NCBI GenBank assembly: GCA_964396165.1
Contig: CAYNEF010000012.1
Location: forward strand, 15,361 to 79,360
Reading direction: 5' to 3'
DNA: 64,000 nucleotides
DNA from: CALCZU01 sp964396165
GTDB lineage: Bacteria > Bdellovibrionota > FAC87 > UBA2466
The position numbers and the translations under genes were made by a program. The notes under the pieces are model-generated. The model did no database searches. It was given only the letters and a program-made list of their open reading frames with translations, and was not told the DNA's origin. The first letter of the stretch is position 1. Each line of letters opens with the position of its first letter. Shown piece after piece: positions 16,505 through 25,330 of this stretch.

Positions 16505-17413
16505 ATGGTTCGTTTGAACGCATTTTTCCTTGCTACGATTCTTGTTTTCTTTGTTTCGCACACTAGTCATGCAAAACTGAATGTAGTCACGACTACAACG
16601 GACTTAAAAGCAATTGCGGAAGAAGTCGGTGGCAACTTTGTTACGGCAGATAGTATTTCCAAAGGCACACAAGACCCACATTTTATCGAAGCAAAACCTT
16701 CTTTCATGGTGAAAGCCAGTCGAGCTGATTTGATTATCGCCATCGGACTGGATTTAGAAGTCGGCTGGCTTCCCAGTATCATCATGGGTTCGAGAAACCC
16801 GAAAATAAATGCAGGACAACCCGGTTACTTAGAAGTAGGCGCACTTGTCGAACCTTTGGAAGTGCCCAGTGGAAAGATCACCCGCGCGGACGGGGATGTG
16901 CACCCTTACGGTAATCCACACATTTGGCTCGATCCCATTCGCGCTGGCGAAATGGCAAACCACATTGCAAAAAGATTGGGTGAGTTAGATGCGGCAAACG
17001 CGGCATATTTTGTGACAAACGCAAAAAACTTGCAGTCACGTTTGCAAACCAAAACTACAGCTTGGCAACAGCGCATCGAAAAAACAAAGATTAAAAAAAT
17101 TGTAACCTACCACAAGACACTCACCTACTTTTTGAATCGCTTTCAATTAGAAAATCCGGCAATTTTAGAACCAAAGCCTGGAATTCCGCCGACTAGCGGC
17201 CATATCATTGAAGTAATCAAACTGATTCAAGCTCAAAAAGTGCCGTTGATTCTAGTAGAAAATTATTTCGATAGTTCCGTGACAAATAAAATCAAACAAG
17301 AAGTTCCTACAGTGCGCTCGGCTTCAGTTCCTGTGTCTATCGATGGTGCACCCGAAGTAAAAACAATCGACGATTTGTATGAGCAACTTGTAAAAACAAT
17401 AGAAGGAAAATAA
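16505..17413 (+). CDS. Metal ABC transporter substrate-binding protein (ZnuA/MntC-like)
   Basis: This cluster A-I metal-binding lipocalin-like protein has a signal peptide ending near THSHA. Metal ligands typical of the family are visible: His59 in TQDPHFIEAKPS, His139 in GNPHIWLDP, His203 in TYHKTLTYF and a fourth acidic ligand in the VENYFD region (Glu252). The His-rich loop of many ZnuA proteins is reduced to DGDVHPYGNPH. It should collect Zn(II) or Mn(II) in the periplasm and pass it to the permease encoded three bases downstream. No ATPase gene follows in the operon. Zinc is favoured because of the three-His set and the upstream porin-like gene. Confidence 0.92.
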   Translation: MVRLNAFFLATILVFFVSHTSHAKLNVVTTTTDLKAIAEEVGGNFVTADSISKGTQDPHFIEAKPSFMVKASRADLIIAIGLDLEVGWLPSIIMGSRNPKINAGQPGYLEVGALVEPLEVPSGKITRADGDVHPYGNPHIWLDPIRAGEMANHIAKRLGELDAANAAYFVTNAKNLQSRLQTKTTAWQQRIEKTKIKKIVTYHKTLTYFLNRFQLENPAILEPKPGIPPTSGHIIEVIKLIQAQKVPLILVENYFDSSVTNKIKQEVPTVRSASVPVSIDGAPEVKTIDDLYEQLVKTIEGK

Positions 17414-17416
17414 AAA

Positions 17417-18241
17417 ATGCATCCTGAAGTCATTACTTTCCTGGCAGCCCCGTTTGTCATGTGCCTTATTCTTGCTGGCATTCATTGTTATCTAGGACTT
17501 CACGTACTTGCCCGCGGCGTAATTTTTGTCGACTTAAGTCTTGCGCAAGTGGCGGCATTCGGTGCCACTCTTGCCATTTTATTCGGATTTGATCACCACT
17601 CTGCTGCCACCTATTTTATTTCACTTGGTAGCACTTTTTTAGCGGCCGCTCTATTTGCGATGGCCCGTCGCCATGAAAAATTATTTTCTCAAGAAGCAAT
17701 TATCGGAATCGTTTATGCGCTTGCGTCCGCAAGTGTAGTACTACTTGTCGATAAAATTGCGCACGGTGCAGAGCACATCAAAGATTTACTTGTCGGACAG
17801 GTGCTGTGGGTGACATGGTTCGATGTCATCAAGACGGCGCTGATTTATTCCGTTGTTGCCATCATCCATTACGTTTTTAGAAAACAACTTTTGGAAGCTT
17901 CTTTTGATCACAAAACCAGAAAAGGCAGGGCTGTCTGGGATTTTCTTTTTTACGCACTTTTCGGAGTAGTGATTACTTCTTCTGTCAGCATGGCTGGAGT
18001 GCTGCAAGTTTTTGCCTACTTGATTGTTCCCAGTGTCGTCGGCACGCTTTTTTTCAGTTCCATTAAAGCGCGTTTAATTTTTGGATGGATACTTGGCTTT
18101 TTGCTCAGCTTCACAGGACTCGTTCTCAGTTATTTCTGGGATCTCCCGGCAGGGGCTTTCATTGTGGTTTGCTTTGCAGGTCTTCCCGTTGTTCTTCTTC
18201 TTCTTTCGCCCGTTCTTAAATTCAAGCGCGAATCACACTGA
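17417..18241 (+). CDS. Metal ABC transporter permease (ZnuB-like, ABC-3 family)
   Basis: A 274-residue integral membrane protein with about eight hydrophobic segments. The N-terminal LAGIHCYLGLHVLARGVIFVDLSLAQVAAFGAT region is the conserved ABC-3 permease signature that includes the cytoplasmic coupling loop, and LIVPSVVGTLFF is the conserved late segment. It partners with the binding protein encoded three bases upstream. The operon contains no ATP-binding subunit, so the ATPase must be supplied from elsewhere. It ends 145 bases before an unrelated secreted-protein gene. Confidence 0.92.
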   Translation: MHPEVITFLAAPFVMCLILAGIHCYLGLHVLARGVIFVDLSLAQVAAFGATLAILFGFDHHSAATYFISLGSTFLAAALFAMARRHEKLFSQEAIIGIVYALASASVVLLVDKIAHGAEHIKDLLVGQVLWVTWFDVIKTALIYSVVAIIHYVFRKQLLEASFDHKTRKGRAVWDFLFYALFGVVITSSVSMAGVLQVFAYLIVPSVVGTLFFSSIKARLIFGWILGFLLSFTGLVLSYFWDLPAGAFIVVCFAGLPVVLLLLSPVLKFKRESH

Positions 18242-18386
18242 CAGTTGAAGAAATGCAATCAAAGCGGTTCTTTTGCGCTGCGCATTATCACTCCTAACAA
18301 TCGTATTCAAAGCCTTACGGCTCGTTAGTGACAAACGCCCCCTTTCGGCCTTAAATTCTCTATTCATTAACTGAGGGGGTTAACAC

Positions 18387-19445
18387 ATGAAAAAATTCTA
18401 TTTATTGCTCGTTGTTTTGAGTCTAGTACACGCAAAGGCAACTCTATTTGACGATCTCGAGCGTGGCTTTGAAGCGGGTGCTCCCCCGACAAGTTTAGAA
18501 ACCAGAGGATACTGGGGCGGCTATTGCGTGCATTACAATAATCCGTTTACGCCGATGGCATCACTGTATGTGTACAAAGAATTGTATAACCCCAACATGC
18601 TTCCCTACGCGTACGACTCTCAAACCTATTACATCAAATTGAACGTTCCCGAGAATTACTACCACAACTACACACCAGTGGATGTCGAGCGTGATCCGGA
18701 ATTAAGACAGTGGTTTGATTATTATGAGCCCTGGGCACCTGTGCATTATTACAATGCCTCCTTTGGCAGCCACTTTCGCCACCCGCAATTTGATACGACC
18801 CGTATGGTGCGTACTTTTATTGTGAATGGAAAAGTAAATTTAATCATGAAGGTGGTTCCCTTCAATATGGCATTAGCCGCTCCTATCACGCTTTGCTATT
18901 ACACAGAATACTTGGGCAAATTAAATCCGGTACCGGTACCTGTTCCACACCCGACGCCCGTGCCAGTACCGACACCAGCACCACATCCGACACCAGCGCC
19001 AACGCCCGCACCACATCCCACACCGGCTCCGACACCAGCACCCACTCCAGCGCCGCAACCGACACCAGTTCCTTCTCCGGAACCTAATCCGTCGCCTGCT
19101 CCAAATCCGTCTACGACATTTACTCTCGGCCACTCGGGTGCAATCAGCGGTAAAAAAGAAGTGGAATTAAAACTAGAAGCTTCACGCGTAGCCAATACAC
19201 TAATTTTTATCCACCGCGGAACTGAACCTGTTACATTAAAAAATGTGGTGGTAGAATTACCTCATGCTACGTTAACAGTTTCTGAAAAGATGAAATTAAA
19301 TCCAGTAAAACCAACAGAAGTTACCTTAGGAACAACAGGCGAAGAAATTATTTCTATCTCCTTTGAAGTGGAAGGGAACTCTGAAGACATTGAAGTCAGA
19401 GCGGCACTGGATCAATACAGAATGTTGATGCCAAAAAATAAATAA
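18387..19445 (+). CDS. Secreted protein with long Pro/Thr/Ala linker
   Basis: A 352-residue exported protein: signal peptide to about residue 18 (VHAKA), a Tyr- and Asn-rich N-terminal domain (about 20-180, with several YYNPN/YYHNY-type stretches), a linker of about 65 residues made of PxPxP and TPAP repeats (about 183-247), and a beta-rich C-terminal domain with FTLGHSGAISG. The repeated ACCxGCxCC-type codons of the linker could allow slippage changes in length. The layout resembles two envelope domains joined by a stiff spacer. Function unknown. Start ATG at 18387 follows a GAGGGGG sequence. The next gene begins nine bases after its stop, so both may be co-transcribed. Confidence 0.68.
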   Translation: MKKFYLLLVVLSLVHAKATLFDDLERGFEAGAPPTSLETRGYWGGYCVHYNNPFTPMASLYVYKELYNPNMLPYAYDSQTYYIKLNVPENYYHNYTPVDVERDPELRQWFDYYEPWAPVHYYNASFGSHFRHPQFDTTRMVRTFIVNGKVNLIMKVVPFNMALAAPITLCYYTEYLGKLNPVPVPVPHPTPVPVPTPAPHPTPAPTPAPHPTPAPTPAPTPAPQPTPVPSPEPNPSPAPNPSTTFTLGHSGAISGKKEVELKLEASRVANTLIFIHRGTEPVTLKNVVVELPHATLTVSEKMKLNPVKPTEVTLGTTGEEIISISFEVEGNSEDIEVRAALDQYRMLMPKNK

Positions 19446-19454
19446 GGAAAACAT

Positions 19455-20507
19455 ATGAAAAAAATCATCTGTGCAATCTGGACTGTCACTTTGCTTCTGA
19501 TGCCGCAAACGGCACATACTGATTCCTCATTGGATAAGGACAATCCCATTGTGCCCATTCCAGATTCTCCACTGGGAATTGACTCGAAACTAACAGATTT
19601 AGTCCCTCCTCCAACGCCTGAGAAAGTTCGCCTGGGTCGATGGTTATTCTACGACAAGCGATTGTCTAAAGATGGAAGTATTTCCTGTGCGACTTGTCAC
19701 AGACCAGAAAATGCTTTTTCCGAACCGACTCCTGTATCGACAGGGATCGCAGGGCAAAAAGGTGGCAGAAAAGCGCCTTCGTTTGTAAATTTGGCTTGGA
19801 CAATTTACCCACACTTCTTCTGGGATGGTCGAGCAAAAACTCTCGAAGAACAAGCCCTAGGACCTGTTCAAAATCCTGTGGAGATGGGAAACAGCATTGA
19901 AAATATGCTTAAAACCCTGAACGCAGTGAAAGGTTACAGAGCTGAATTCAAAAAGGCGTTTGGTTCAGAAGAGATCACAGGCGAAAATGTGGCAAGAGCA
20001 CTGGCTGATTACGAAAGAACCCGCATGAGCGGCAATTCTCCTTATGATCGTTGGAAGGCTGGAGATGAAAAAGCTGTCTCTGAAGAAGTGAAAAAAGGCG
20101 ATGTTCTTTTTTCTGGTAAAGCACAATGCAATAACTGCCATCTCGGCCAAAATTTCACCGATAATTTATTCCACAATCTGGGTGTAGGTTGGAATGCAAA
20201 AACAAAATCATTCAAAGATCTGGGCAGAAGCAAAATATCTTTAAAAAAAGAAGATACGGGCGCTTTTAAAACACCGACTATTCGTGAAGTCGACAAGCAT
20301 GCCCCATTTATGCATGACGGCTCTATCGCTACACTTGAAGAAGTAGTAGAGCACTACAACAAAGGCGGAAATAAAAATCCTCACATTAGCCCCAAGTTAA
20401 AAAAATTGGCGCTAACGAAAGCGGAAGTTAAAGCCATCGTTGCTATGATGAAGTCTCTTGAAGGAGAAGGATATCAGGACAAAGCTCCGGCATCGTTTCC
20501 ACAGTAA
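19455..20507 (+). CDS. Di-heme cytochrome c peroxidase (MauG/CcpA family)
   Basis: The 350-residue protein has a signal peptide (to about TAHTD) and two c-type heme sites, CATCH at 78-82 and CNNCH at 225-229, in the spacing of bacterial di-heme peroxidases. DGRAKTLEEQALGPVQNPVEMG is the conserved inter-heme segment, FKTPTIREV precedes the low-potential region and FMHDGS provides the distal Met motif. It reduces hydrogen peroxide in the periplasm using electrons from cytochromes. AAGGAAA lies upstream of ATG 19455. Its stop codon overlaps the start of the proline dehydrogenase gene (TAATG), so the two are translationally coupled. Confidence 0.94.
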   Translation: MKKIICAIWTVTLLLMPQTAHTDSSLDKDNPIVPIPDSPLGIDSKLTDLVPPPTPEKVRLGRWLFYDKRLSKDGSISCATCHRPENAFSEPTPVSTGIAGQKGGRKAPSFVNLAWTIYPHFFWDGRAKTLEEQALGPVQNPVEMGNSIENMLKTLNAVKGYRAEFKKAFGSEEITGENVARALADYERTRMSGNSPYDRWKAGDEKAVSEEVKKGDVLFSGKAQCNNCHLGQNFTDNLFHNLGVGWNAKTKSFKDLGRSKISLKKEDTGAFKTPTIREVDKHAPFMHDGSIATLEEVVEHYNKGGNKNPHISPKLKKLALTKAEVKAIVAMMKSLEGEGYQDKAPASFPQ

Positions 20508-21670
20508 TGAACTTTGAAAATACGGAAGTCGCCTTTAAGGCCAAATCGAATTACCAGGTCAAAAAAACATGGTTTCTCTTTTGGCTTTTAAGTTTCACCT
20601 GGTTCGTCGGTATTGCTTCAAAGATCACACTTTTTCTCTTAAAAATACGACTGCCAATTGAATGGTTAATCAGACACACGCTTTACCAGCAATTTTGTGG
20701 CGGCAGTAACCGAAGGGAATGCCAAAAAACAGTTCAGGAACTTGCCCGGTTTGGTGTCGGCACGATTCTCGATTACGCCATTGAAGGGGCAAAAACAGAA
20801 GCAGTTTTTGACAGCACCAAAGCTGAACTTCTGGAAACTATCAATCTCGCCAAAGGCAACAAAGCCATTCCATTTACCGTTTTTAAAGTCACGGGTGTAG
20901 CTGACTTTGCGTTACTTGCAAAAGTCCAATCCAAATTCCCTTTAACTTCAGACGAAAAAAATTCTTTCGAAAAAGTTAAAACGCGAGTGTTCGAACTTTG
21001 CCAGAAAGCAGCCGATAACAACGTCTGTATTTTTATTGATGCAGAAGAAAGCTGGATACAGAACGTTATCGACGATATGGCGTTGGAACTCATGCGAAAG
21101 CATAACGGCAAAAAAGCAATCGTCTACAACACTATCCAATTTTATCGCACAGATAGGCTGGAATATTTAAAATCCCTGATTGCAATTGCAAAAAAAGAAA
21201 ATTTTATTTTGGGCTTCAAACTTGTTCGAGGCGCCTATATGGAAAAAGAGCGCGAACACGCTAAAGCTTCTGGTGCGCCCTCTCCTGTCTTTAGTACCCG
21301 ACAAGAAACAGACAAGAGTTTTAATACGGCACTGACTGTTTGCGTAGACAACTTAGAATTTGTGTCTTTTTGCGCAGGAACTCACAACCAAGAGTCCACC
21401 GAATTACTCTTATCCCTACTTTTAGAAAAACAAATTTCCCCTTCACACAAACATGTCTGTTTTTCACAACTTTATGGAATGGGAGATAATCTCACCTATA
21501 ATCTGGCCTCAAACGGATACAACGTATCCAAATATGTCCCCTATGGTCCCGTGCAAGCAATGATGCCTTACCTGTTTAGACGCGCTCAGGAAAACTCTTC
21601 GATTCAGGGACAAACGACACGGGAACTCGAGCTTGTAAACATGGAAATGAACAGGCGCAAATTGAATTGA
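20507..21670 (+). CDS. Proline dehydrogenase (PutA-type ProDH domain)
   Basis: This 387-residue FAD enzyme oxidises proline to pyrroline-5-carboxylate. The ProDH barrel motifs are clear: FIDAEESW in the first half, LGFKLVRGAYMEKER near residue 240, GTHNQES, then FSQLYGMGDNLTYNL and the substrate motif YLFRRAQENSS near the end. There is no aldehyde dehydrogenase domain, so this is the monofunctional form, and no P5C dehydrogenase gene is nearby. The N-terminal 60 residues hold a hydrophobic stretch (WFLFWLLSFTWFVGIA), suggesting membrane association. It begins inside the stop codon of the peroxidase gene. A link between peroxide handling and this flavin enzyme is plausible but unproven. Confidence 0.92.
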   Translation: MNFENTEVAFKAKSNYQVKKTWFLFWLLSFTWFVGIASKITLFLLKIRLPIEWLIRHTLYQQFCGGSNRRECQKTVQELARFGVGTILDYAIEGAKTEAVFDSTKAELLETINLAKGNKAIPFTVFKVTGVADFALLAKVQSKFPLTSDEKNSFEKVKTRVFELCQKAADNNVCIFIDAEESWIQNVIDDMALELMRKHNGKKAIVYNTIQFYRTDRLEYLKSLIAIAKKENFILGFKLVRGAYMEKEREHAKASGAPSPVFSTRQETDKSFNTALTVCVDNLEFVSFCAGTHNQESTELLLSLLLEKQISPSHKHVCFSQLYGMGDNLTYNLASNGYNVSKYVPYGPVQAMMPYLFRRAQENSSIQGQTTRELELVNMEMNRRKLN

Positions 21671-21706
21671 CACAGAAAGAATCGCGCTGATAAGTTTTTA
21701 GATATC

Positions 21707-22894
21707 GTGCATAAAATTCCTAAATACCAGTGGGTTTTAATTTTTGCCTTACTTGCTGCGTGCATCGGAATCGCAAAACAATACGAAGTGGATTACAAAA
21801 CAGTCTATGCCGTTGCCATTGTAAAAAATGTGCAGGAATCTTATCAGCAACAAAACACTTACCATGCTGGCAGGTATTTTTACGGTCCATTTTCTCTCTT
21901 ACTCATCCGGCCCTTTGGTCTTTTCTCCTATGAAGTATCCAAATGGTTATGGATTGCACTTCAAACTTTTTGCTTCTTTGTCTTTTTTAACTTTCTCTAC
22001 AAATTTTATCCCTCCTTAAAAAAATCTTTTCCCTTTTGGCTTCTGACTTTTATTTTTCTCATCAACCCCGTACATGGAAATTTTCAAAGCAACAATATCC
22101 AATTGATGTTGATGGCAGTATTTCTGTATGCAGAGCAACTATCTCGCGGAGACGACAAACAACAGTTTTTCGCCGGTTTTCTACTTAGTTTAATTGCCAG
22201 TATAAAAATATTTCCCGCGTTTATATGCTTGTTTTATTTATTAACGAAAAGAAAGCCCGTGATTTTAGGTCTTGTTTCTGGAGCCCTGTTTGCCTTACTT
22301 GCCCCAATAGTGGCGTATGGATGGGATACAAATGTGCGCTTCTTTCATGACTTTGTCGCAAATGTATCGACGTATGAAGCAGACAATGAACTCACGCGTC
22401 CTGACATCTTAAGTCTTGCTTCCATGGTAGCGACCTATACGGAAAATAAAGTGTTTTTGGGCAAACAGTATTTAGCTACGGCATTATTTGTGGGCATTTC
22501 TTCTTTATTTTTCATTACCGTTCTTATTTGCAGAAAGTTGCGTGACACGCACATTGCACTTTGGTCGATGGGTATGATTTTAATGGCGCTTCTTACTCCC
22601 AGTGCAAGAGTGCATTTTTGGGTATTCTGCGTCCCAGCGTTTTGTGAAACTGCGAAAAAAATCGATGCAAATAAAAGTTACTTCAAAGCGGAAGGCCTGG
22701 CACTTTTCTTAAGTCTTTTCATGGTAGCTTTTACGACTGAATCCATCGTTGGAAAAACATTGAACGATTACTTCGAATACATTCGTATTCCTATTTTGGG
22801 GTTGTTCGTACTCGTCTTTCTCTTGATGCTGCAGATCAAAAATCTGACTATCTCCAGCCGTGCGACTCAGGACGCAATGCAGGCGCTTGACTAG
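21707..22894 (+). CDS. Membrane glycosyltransferase, GT87/DUF2029-like
   Basis: A polytopic protein of 395 residues with about nine hydrophobic helices. The first periplasmic loop carries DYKTVYAVA and a Tyr-rich stretch with the YFYGPFSLLLIRPFG pattern found in DUF2029/GT87 polyprenyl-phosphate-dependent mannosyltransferases, in which an early Asp is catalytic. Later SIKIFPAFICLFYLL matches the conserved KxxP helix of that group. The likely start is GTG 21707. Its 3' end overlaps that of the convergent secreted-protein gene by 47 bases, which is unusual. It probably adds a sugar to a lipid-linked glycan on the outer face of the inner membrane. Confidence 0.76.
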   Translation: MHKIPKYQWVLIFALLAACIGIAKQYEVDYKTVYAVAIVKNVQESYQQQNTYHAGRYFYGPFSLLLIRPFGLFSYEVSKWLWIALQTFCFFVFFNFLYKFYPSLKKSFPFWLLTFIFLINPVHGNFQSNNIQLMLMAVFLYAEQLSRGDDKQQFFAGFLLSLIASIKIFPAFICLFYLLTKRKPVILGLVSGALFALLAPIVAYGWDTNVRFFHDFVANVSTYEADNELTRPDILSLASMVATYTENKVFLGKQYLATALFVGISSLFFITVLICRKLRDTHIALWSMGMILMALLTPSARVHFWVFCVPAFCETAKKIDANKSYFKAEGLALFLSLFMVAFTTESIVGKTLNDYFEYIRIPILGLFVLVFLLMLQIKNLTISSRATQDAMQALD

Positions 22895-23567
22895 AAGGTG
22901 TACCGCAGGCTCCTAGTGAAGTATTGCTGCTAGAATGAGTAGTAAAACCATAAGTACCCGAATACGAATAATAGCGGTTTTTTAACTCTTCGCTTTTTTT
23001 CTGCCGTTCTTTTGAAGTGCCAGTAAAATGATCATCCGCCCAAACCACAGGATCAGCAGCAATTCTATCTTTCAACGGAACACTGGAATTCAGACCAAAA
23101 TCTGCAATACGAAAATCTAACTTGCCATCCTCACCGATGAATTTATCACGCTCATAGTAAGTTTCTGTCGCTGTGTTTGATGGCATCGCTTCATTCAATA
23201 CTTTTGAAAGTTGGAACTTGCCGTCGTCGTTTTTCATCTGCATAAATTTTTGCATTTTATTATTTGCTTCAGCCAACGCATGCTCCTCCGCCTGTTCCAT
23301 CATGCGTTTTTTCGCTTCTTTTGAAAGGGTAGAATCCCAATGAAGGTTTAGATAGTCCCAAAAAGCTTGATTAGCGGTAACTGAGTATGAAAATTTGAGT
23401 GCAGATTTCAACTTATCAAACTTCTCTTTTTTGACGTTCTCAGAAGCAGCAACATAGGTTTTCATACTCATCAAACTTGCTTCAATAAGCTCGTCAGAAA
23501 ATGGAAAACCCGCTCCAAATGACAAAGCCGAAAGCGTACAAAATAGGTAAAATAAGACTTTCAACAT
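22848..23567 (-). CDS. Hypothetical secreted protein
   Basis: I place the start at ATG 23567 (MLKVLFYLFC), which begins a signal peptide ending near SFGAG; the frame continues upstream to 23609 but lacks support. The mature part is about 220 residues, helical in the first two thirds (MMEQAEEHALAEANNKMQKF) and Ser/Tyr/Gly-rich near the end (YYSYSGTYGFTTHSSS). No family was recognised. The last 47 bases overlap the convergent GT87-like gene on the other strand, so the C-terminal residues are encoded antisense to that gene's end. Expression is likely from the 200-base region upstream. Confidence 0.62.
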   Translation of the reverse strand: MLKVLFYLFCTLSALSFGAGFPFSDELIEASLMSMKTYVAASENVKKEKFDKLKSALKFSYSVTANQAFWDYLNLHWDSTLSKEAKKRMMEQAEEHALAEANNKMQKFMQMKNDDGKFQLSKVLNEAMPSNTATETYYERDKFIGEDGKLDFRIADFGLNSSVPLKDRIAADPVVWADDHFTGTSKERQKKSEELKNRYYSYSGTYGFTTHSSSNTSLGACGTPSSQAPALRPESHGWR

Positions 23568-23770
23568 TAGAATAAGAAACTGCAAAGCCCATTCCGAGGC
23601 TTTAGGCACCAGTATTCAGCGAGTAGACGTTAAAATTCGTTAGAATGGCTATAAATTATGCATCGCATTATTTTCGCGAAATTGTCAAAAAACTCTTAAT
23701 TTCTGATGATTTTTCTATCTTTTTAGCCTTAACGCTACTAATCTTTTAATGTTAAAAAAGGAGAAGCCCG

Positions 23771-24061
23771 ATGGCTGCACACCCGCTTTTTGCTCAAACT
23801 AAAACACAAATTTTAAAGATTTTATCCTATTGGGATCCCATGAAAGTGGAGCCCGGCAAGCCACAAGGTGCTCCTGAAGATGAATACGAGCCAGAAGCTG
23901 CTCGCATCGCTTCATTTGTACTCAAAGCTAAAGATGCCAACGGACAATTGAATCTCTCTAATCTAAAAGACGAAATAGAACGTCTTTGGAAAGTGATGTA
24001 CGGCGAAGAGTGCCCTAACTCTTTAGAAATCGCACAAAACATCATGCAACAGATTCAATAA
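23771..24061 (+). CDS. Hypothetical small protein, 96 residues
   Basis: Begins MAAHPLFAQTK after a strong ribosome-binding site (AAAGGAGAAG) and ends three bases before the convergent thiamine-binding gene. It is soluble, helical and acidic, with EDEYEPEAARIASFVLKAKDANGQL in the middle and a helical C-terminus (IAQNIMQQIQ). There is no signal peptide. The good translation signal and protein-like composition support a real gene; no family could be named. Confidence 0.68.
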   Translation: MAAHPLFAQTKTQILKILSYWDPMKVEPGKPQGAPEDEYEPEAARIASFVLKAKDANGQLNLSNLKDEIERLWKVMYGEECPNSLEIAQNIMQQIQ

Positions 24062-24064
24062 GCG

Positions 24065-24364
24065 TTAGCTCATCTTCTCAACAACACTCTGGACTTTATC
24101 TTCCATCGTTTGATCTCTGTCTGTACGTGTACCCAATTTAATTGTTGAAGTGATTCGGGGAGCACCCATTTTATGAACTATTTCGTGGCATTTTTTAACA
24201 GCGGCAAAGACCTGGTCCCACTCTCCTTCTATATTGGTACCGTAAGCGTGCAGTGCTGTTTTTAGCCCGGCTTCTTTTAACACCTTCTCACATTCCACAA
24301 TATATTTTGAAACAGAGACGCCAACACCTAGTGGGACAACACACAAATCGATAATTACTTTCAT
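24065..24364 (-). CDS. MTH1187 family thiamine-binding protein (DUF77)
   Basis: A 99-residue protein matching the small ferredoxin-fold thiamine-binding family. The diagnostic strand MKVIIDLCVVPLG is followed by SVSKYIVECEKVL, LHAYGTNIEGEWDQVF and APRITSTIKLGTRTD. Family members bind thiamine or related molecules and form tetramers; their physiological role is unclear, perhaps carrier or sensor. No thiamine riboswitch (THI box) is apparent upstream. It is transcribed alone, toward the small hypothetical gene. Confidence 0.9.
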   Translation of the reverse strand: MKVIIDLCVVPLGVGVSVSKYIVECEKVLKEAGLKTALHAYGTNIEGEWDQVFAAVKKCHEIVHKMGAPRITSTIKLGTRTDRDQTMEDKVQSVVEKMS

Positions 24365-24457
24365 CCCCCTACTTTATTACGATCGTTCTCCATAACCAAT
24401 CTCTAACTTGTGAAGGCATAAGATCCCCCGTAAGATCCAATAGAAATGGGGGTGAAC

Positions 24458-25330
24458 ATGCATCACTTACTTTTAATATTGGCCACTTTTTCTATCCTTG
24501 CTTTGCCAAACACAACTACTCACCACTGGGGAAAAGCCTACCGTTGGGGCCAGCTGGATACGCATCTGCTGGATGAGGAAAGTGGAATGGTTATCTCACG
24601 GCAATTTGATGACAGAATTTACCATTTGAACGACTCCGATGATGGTCCGTATTTTTACATCACAGACTTGAAAGGCCGCCATACAGTAAAAGTTAAAATT
24701 GAAGACTGGTCCCCCAAAGATACGGAAGATCTTGCGATTGGACCTTGTGATGGAGAGACTTGCCTTTATATCTCAGACATAGGGGACAATGATGAAGAAA
24801 GATCTTCTGTAAAATTTGCAGTATTGAAAGAGTTGGTAGATTTTTCAACTCAAGCCACCCCAAAACACATCATCACGGCAAAGTATCCGGATGGGCCACA
24901 TAATGCCGAAGCAAGCGTATTTGATGCCGAAGGAAATTTGTACGTCATCACAAAAAATGAAAACTATCCGGCGCTTATATTTCGCTTGAGCCACGAATCT
25001 ATTTCCCGCTCGCAAGGTATAAGTATTTTTGAGTATTGGGGAAAAATCGACGTCCCCGAGATTTTAAGTTCTTACAAAGCTAAAGTGACAAGTGCCACAA
25101 TCACGCACGACGGCAAGACCCTATTGCTGCTTACCAAAAACAATCTGGTGGAGGCGCAAGTAGACCTTTCCGCTCCTCTTGAAAAAGTAAAAACCCATGT
25201 GGTACAACTCCACAACTTATTCCAGCAAGAATCCATCAGCTTCTTGCCGGATGAATCCGGTTTTTTGTACAGTACAGAATCGGATGGTGATGTTGCCGAA
25301 ATTTGGCGGGTGGATTTGGAATTAAAATGA
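24458..25330 (+). CDS. Secreted beta-propeller-like protein
   Basis: The ATG at 24458 (MHHLLLILATFSILALP) is preferred over an in-frame ATG at 24446, because GGGGGTG lies directly ahead and a signal peptide follows at once. The mature protein of about 270 residues contains repeated strand-turn units: ESGMVISRQFDDRIYHLND, DTEDLAIGPC, CLYISDIGDNDEERS, AEGNLYVITKNE and SATITHDGKTLLLLT. These are typical of six-bladed propellers of the SMP-30/SdiA-regulated type. It likely folds as a propeller in the periplasm. A binding or esterase role cannot be assigned. It overlaps the SseB-like gene by four bases. Confidence 0.7.
   Translation: MHHLLLILATFSILALPNTTTHHWGKAYRWGQLDTHLLDEESGMVISRQFDDRIYHLNDSDDGPYFYITDLKGRHTVKVKIEDWSPKDTEDLAIGPCDGETCLYISDIGDNDEERSSVKFAVLKELVDFSTQATPKHIITAKYPDGPHNAEASVFDAEGNLYVITKNENYPALIFRLSHESISRSQGISIFEYWGKIDVPEILSSYKAKVTSATITHDGKTLLLLTKNNLVEAQVDLSAPLEKVKTHVVQLHNLFQQESISFLPDESGFLYSTESDGDVAEIWRVDLELK

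Noticed and set aside
18899..19195. Minus-strand frame rich in Gly/Ala/Val repeats within the Pro/Thr linker of the secreted protein
   Set aside because: It is the antisense reading of the repetitive linker codons and has no start signal; the plus-strand frame has a signal peptide and flanking domains.
19644..19900. Open frames inside the cytochrome c peroxidase gene on both strands
   Set aside because: They are shadows of a long conserved gene with heme motifs; no independent translation signals.
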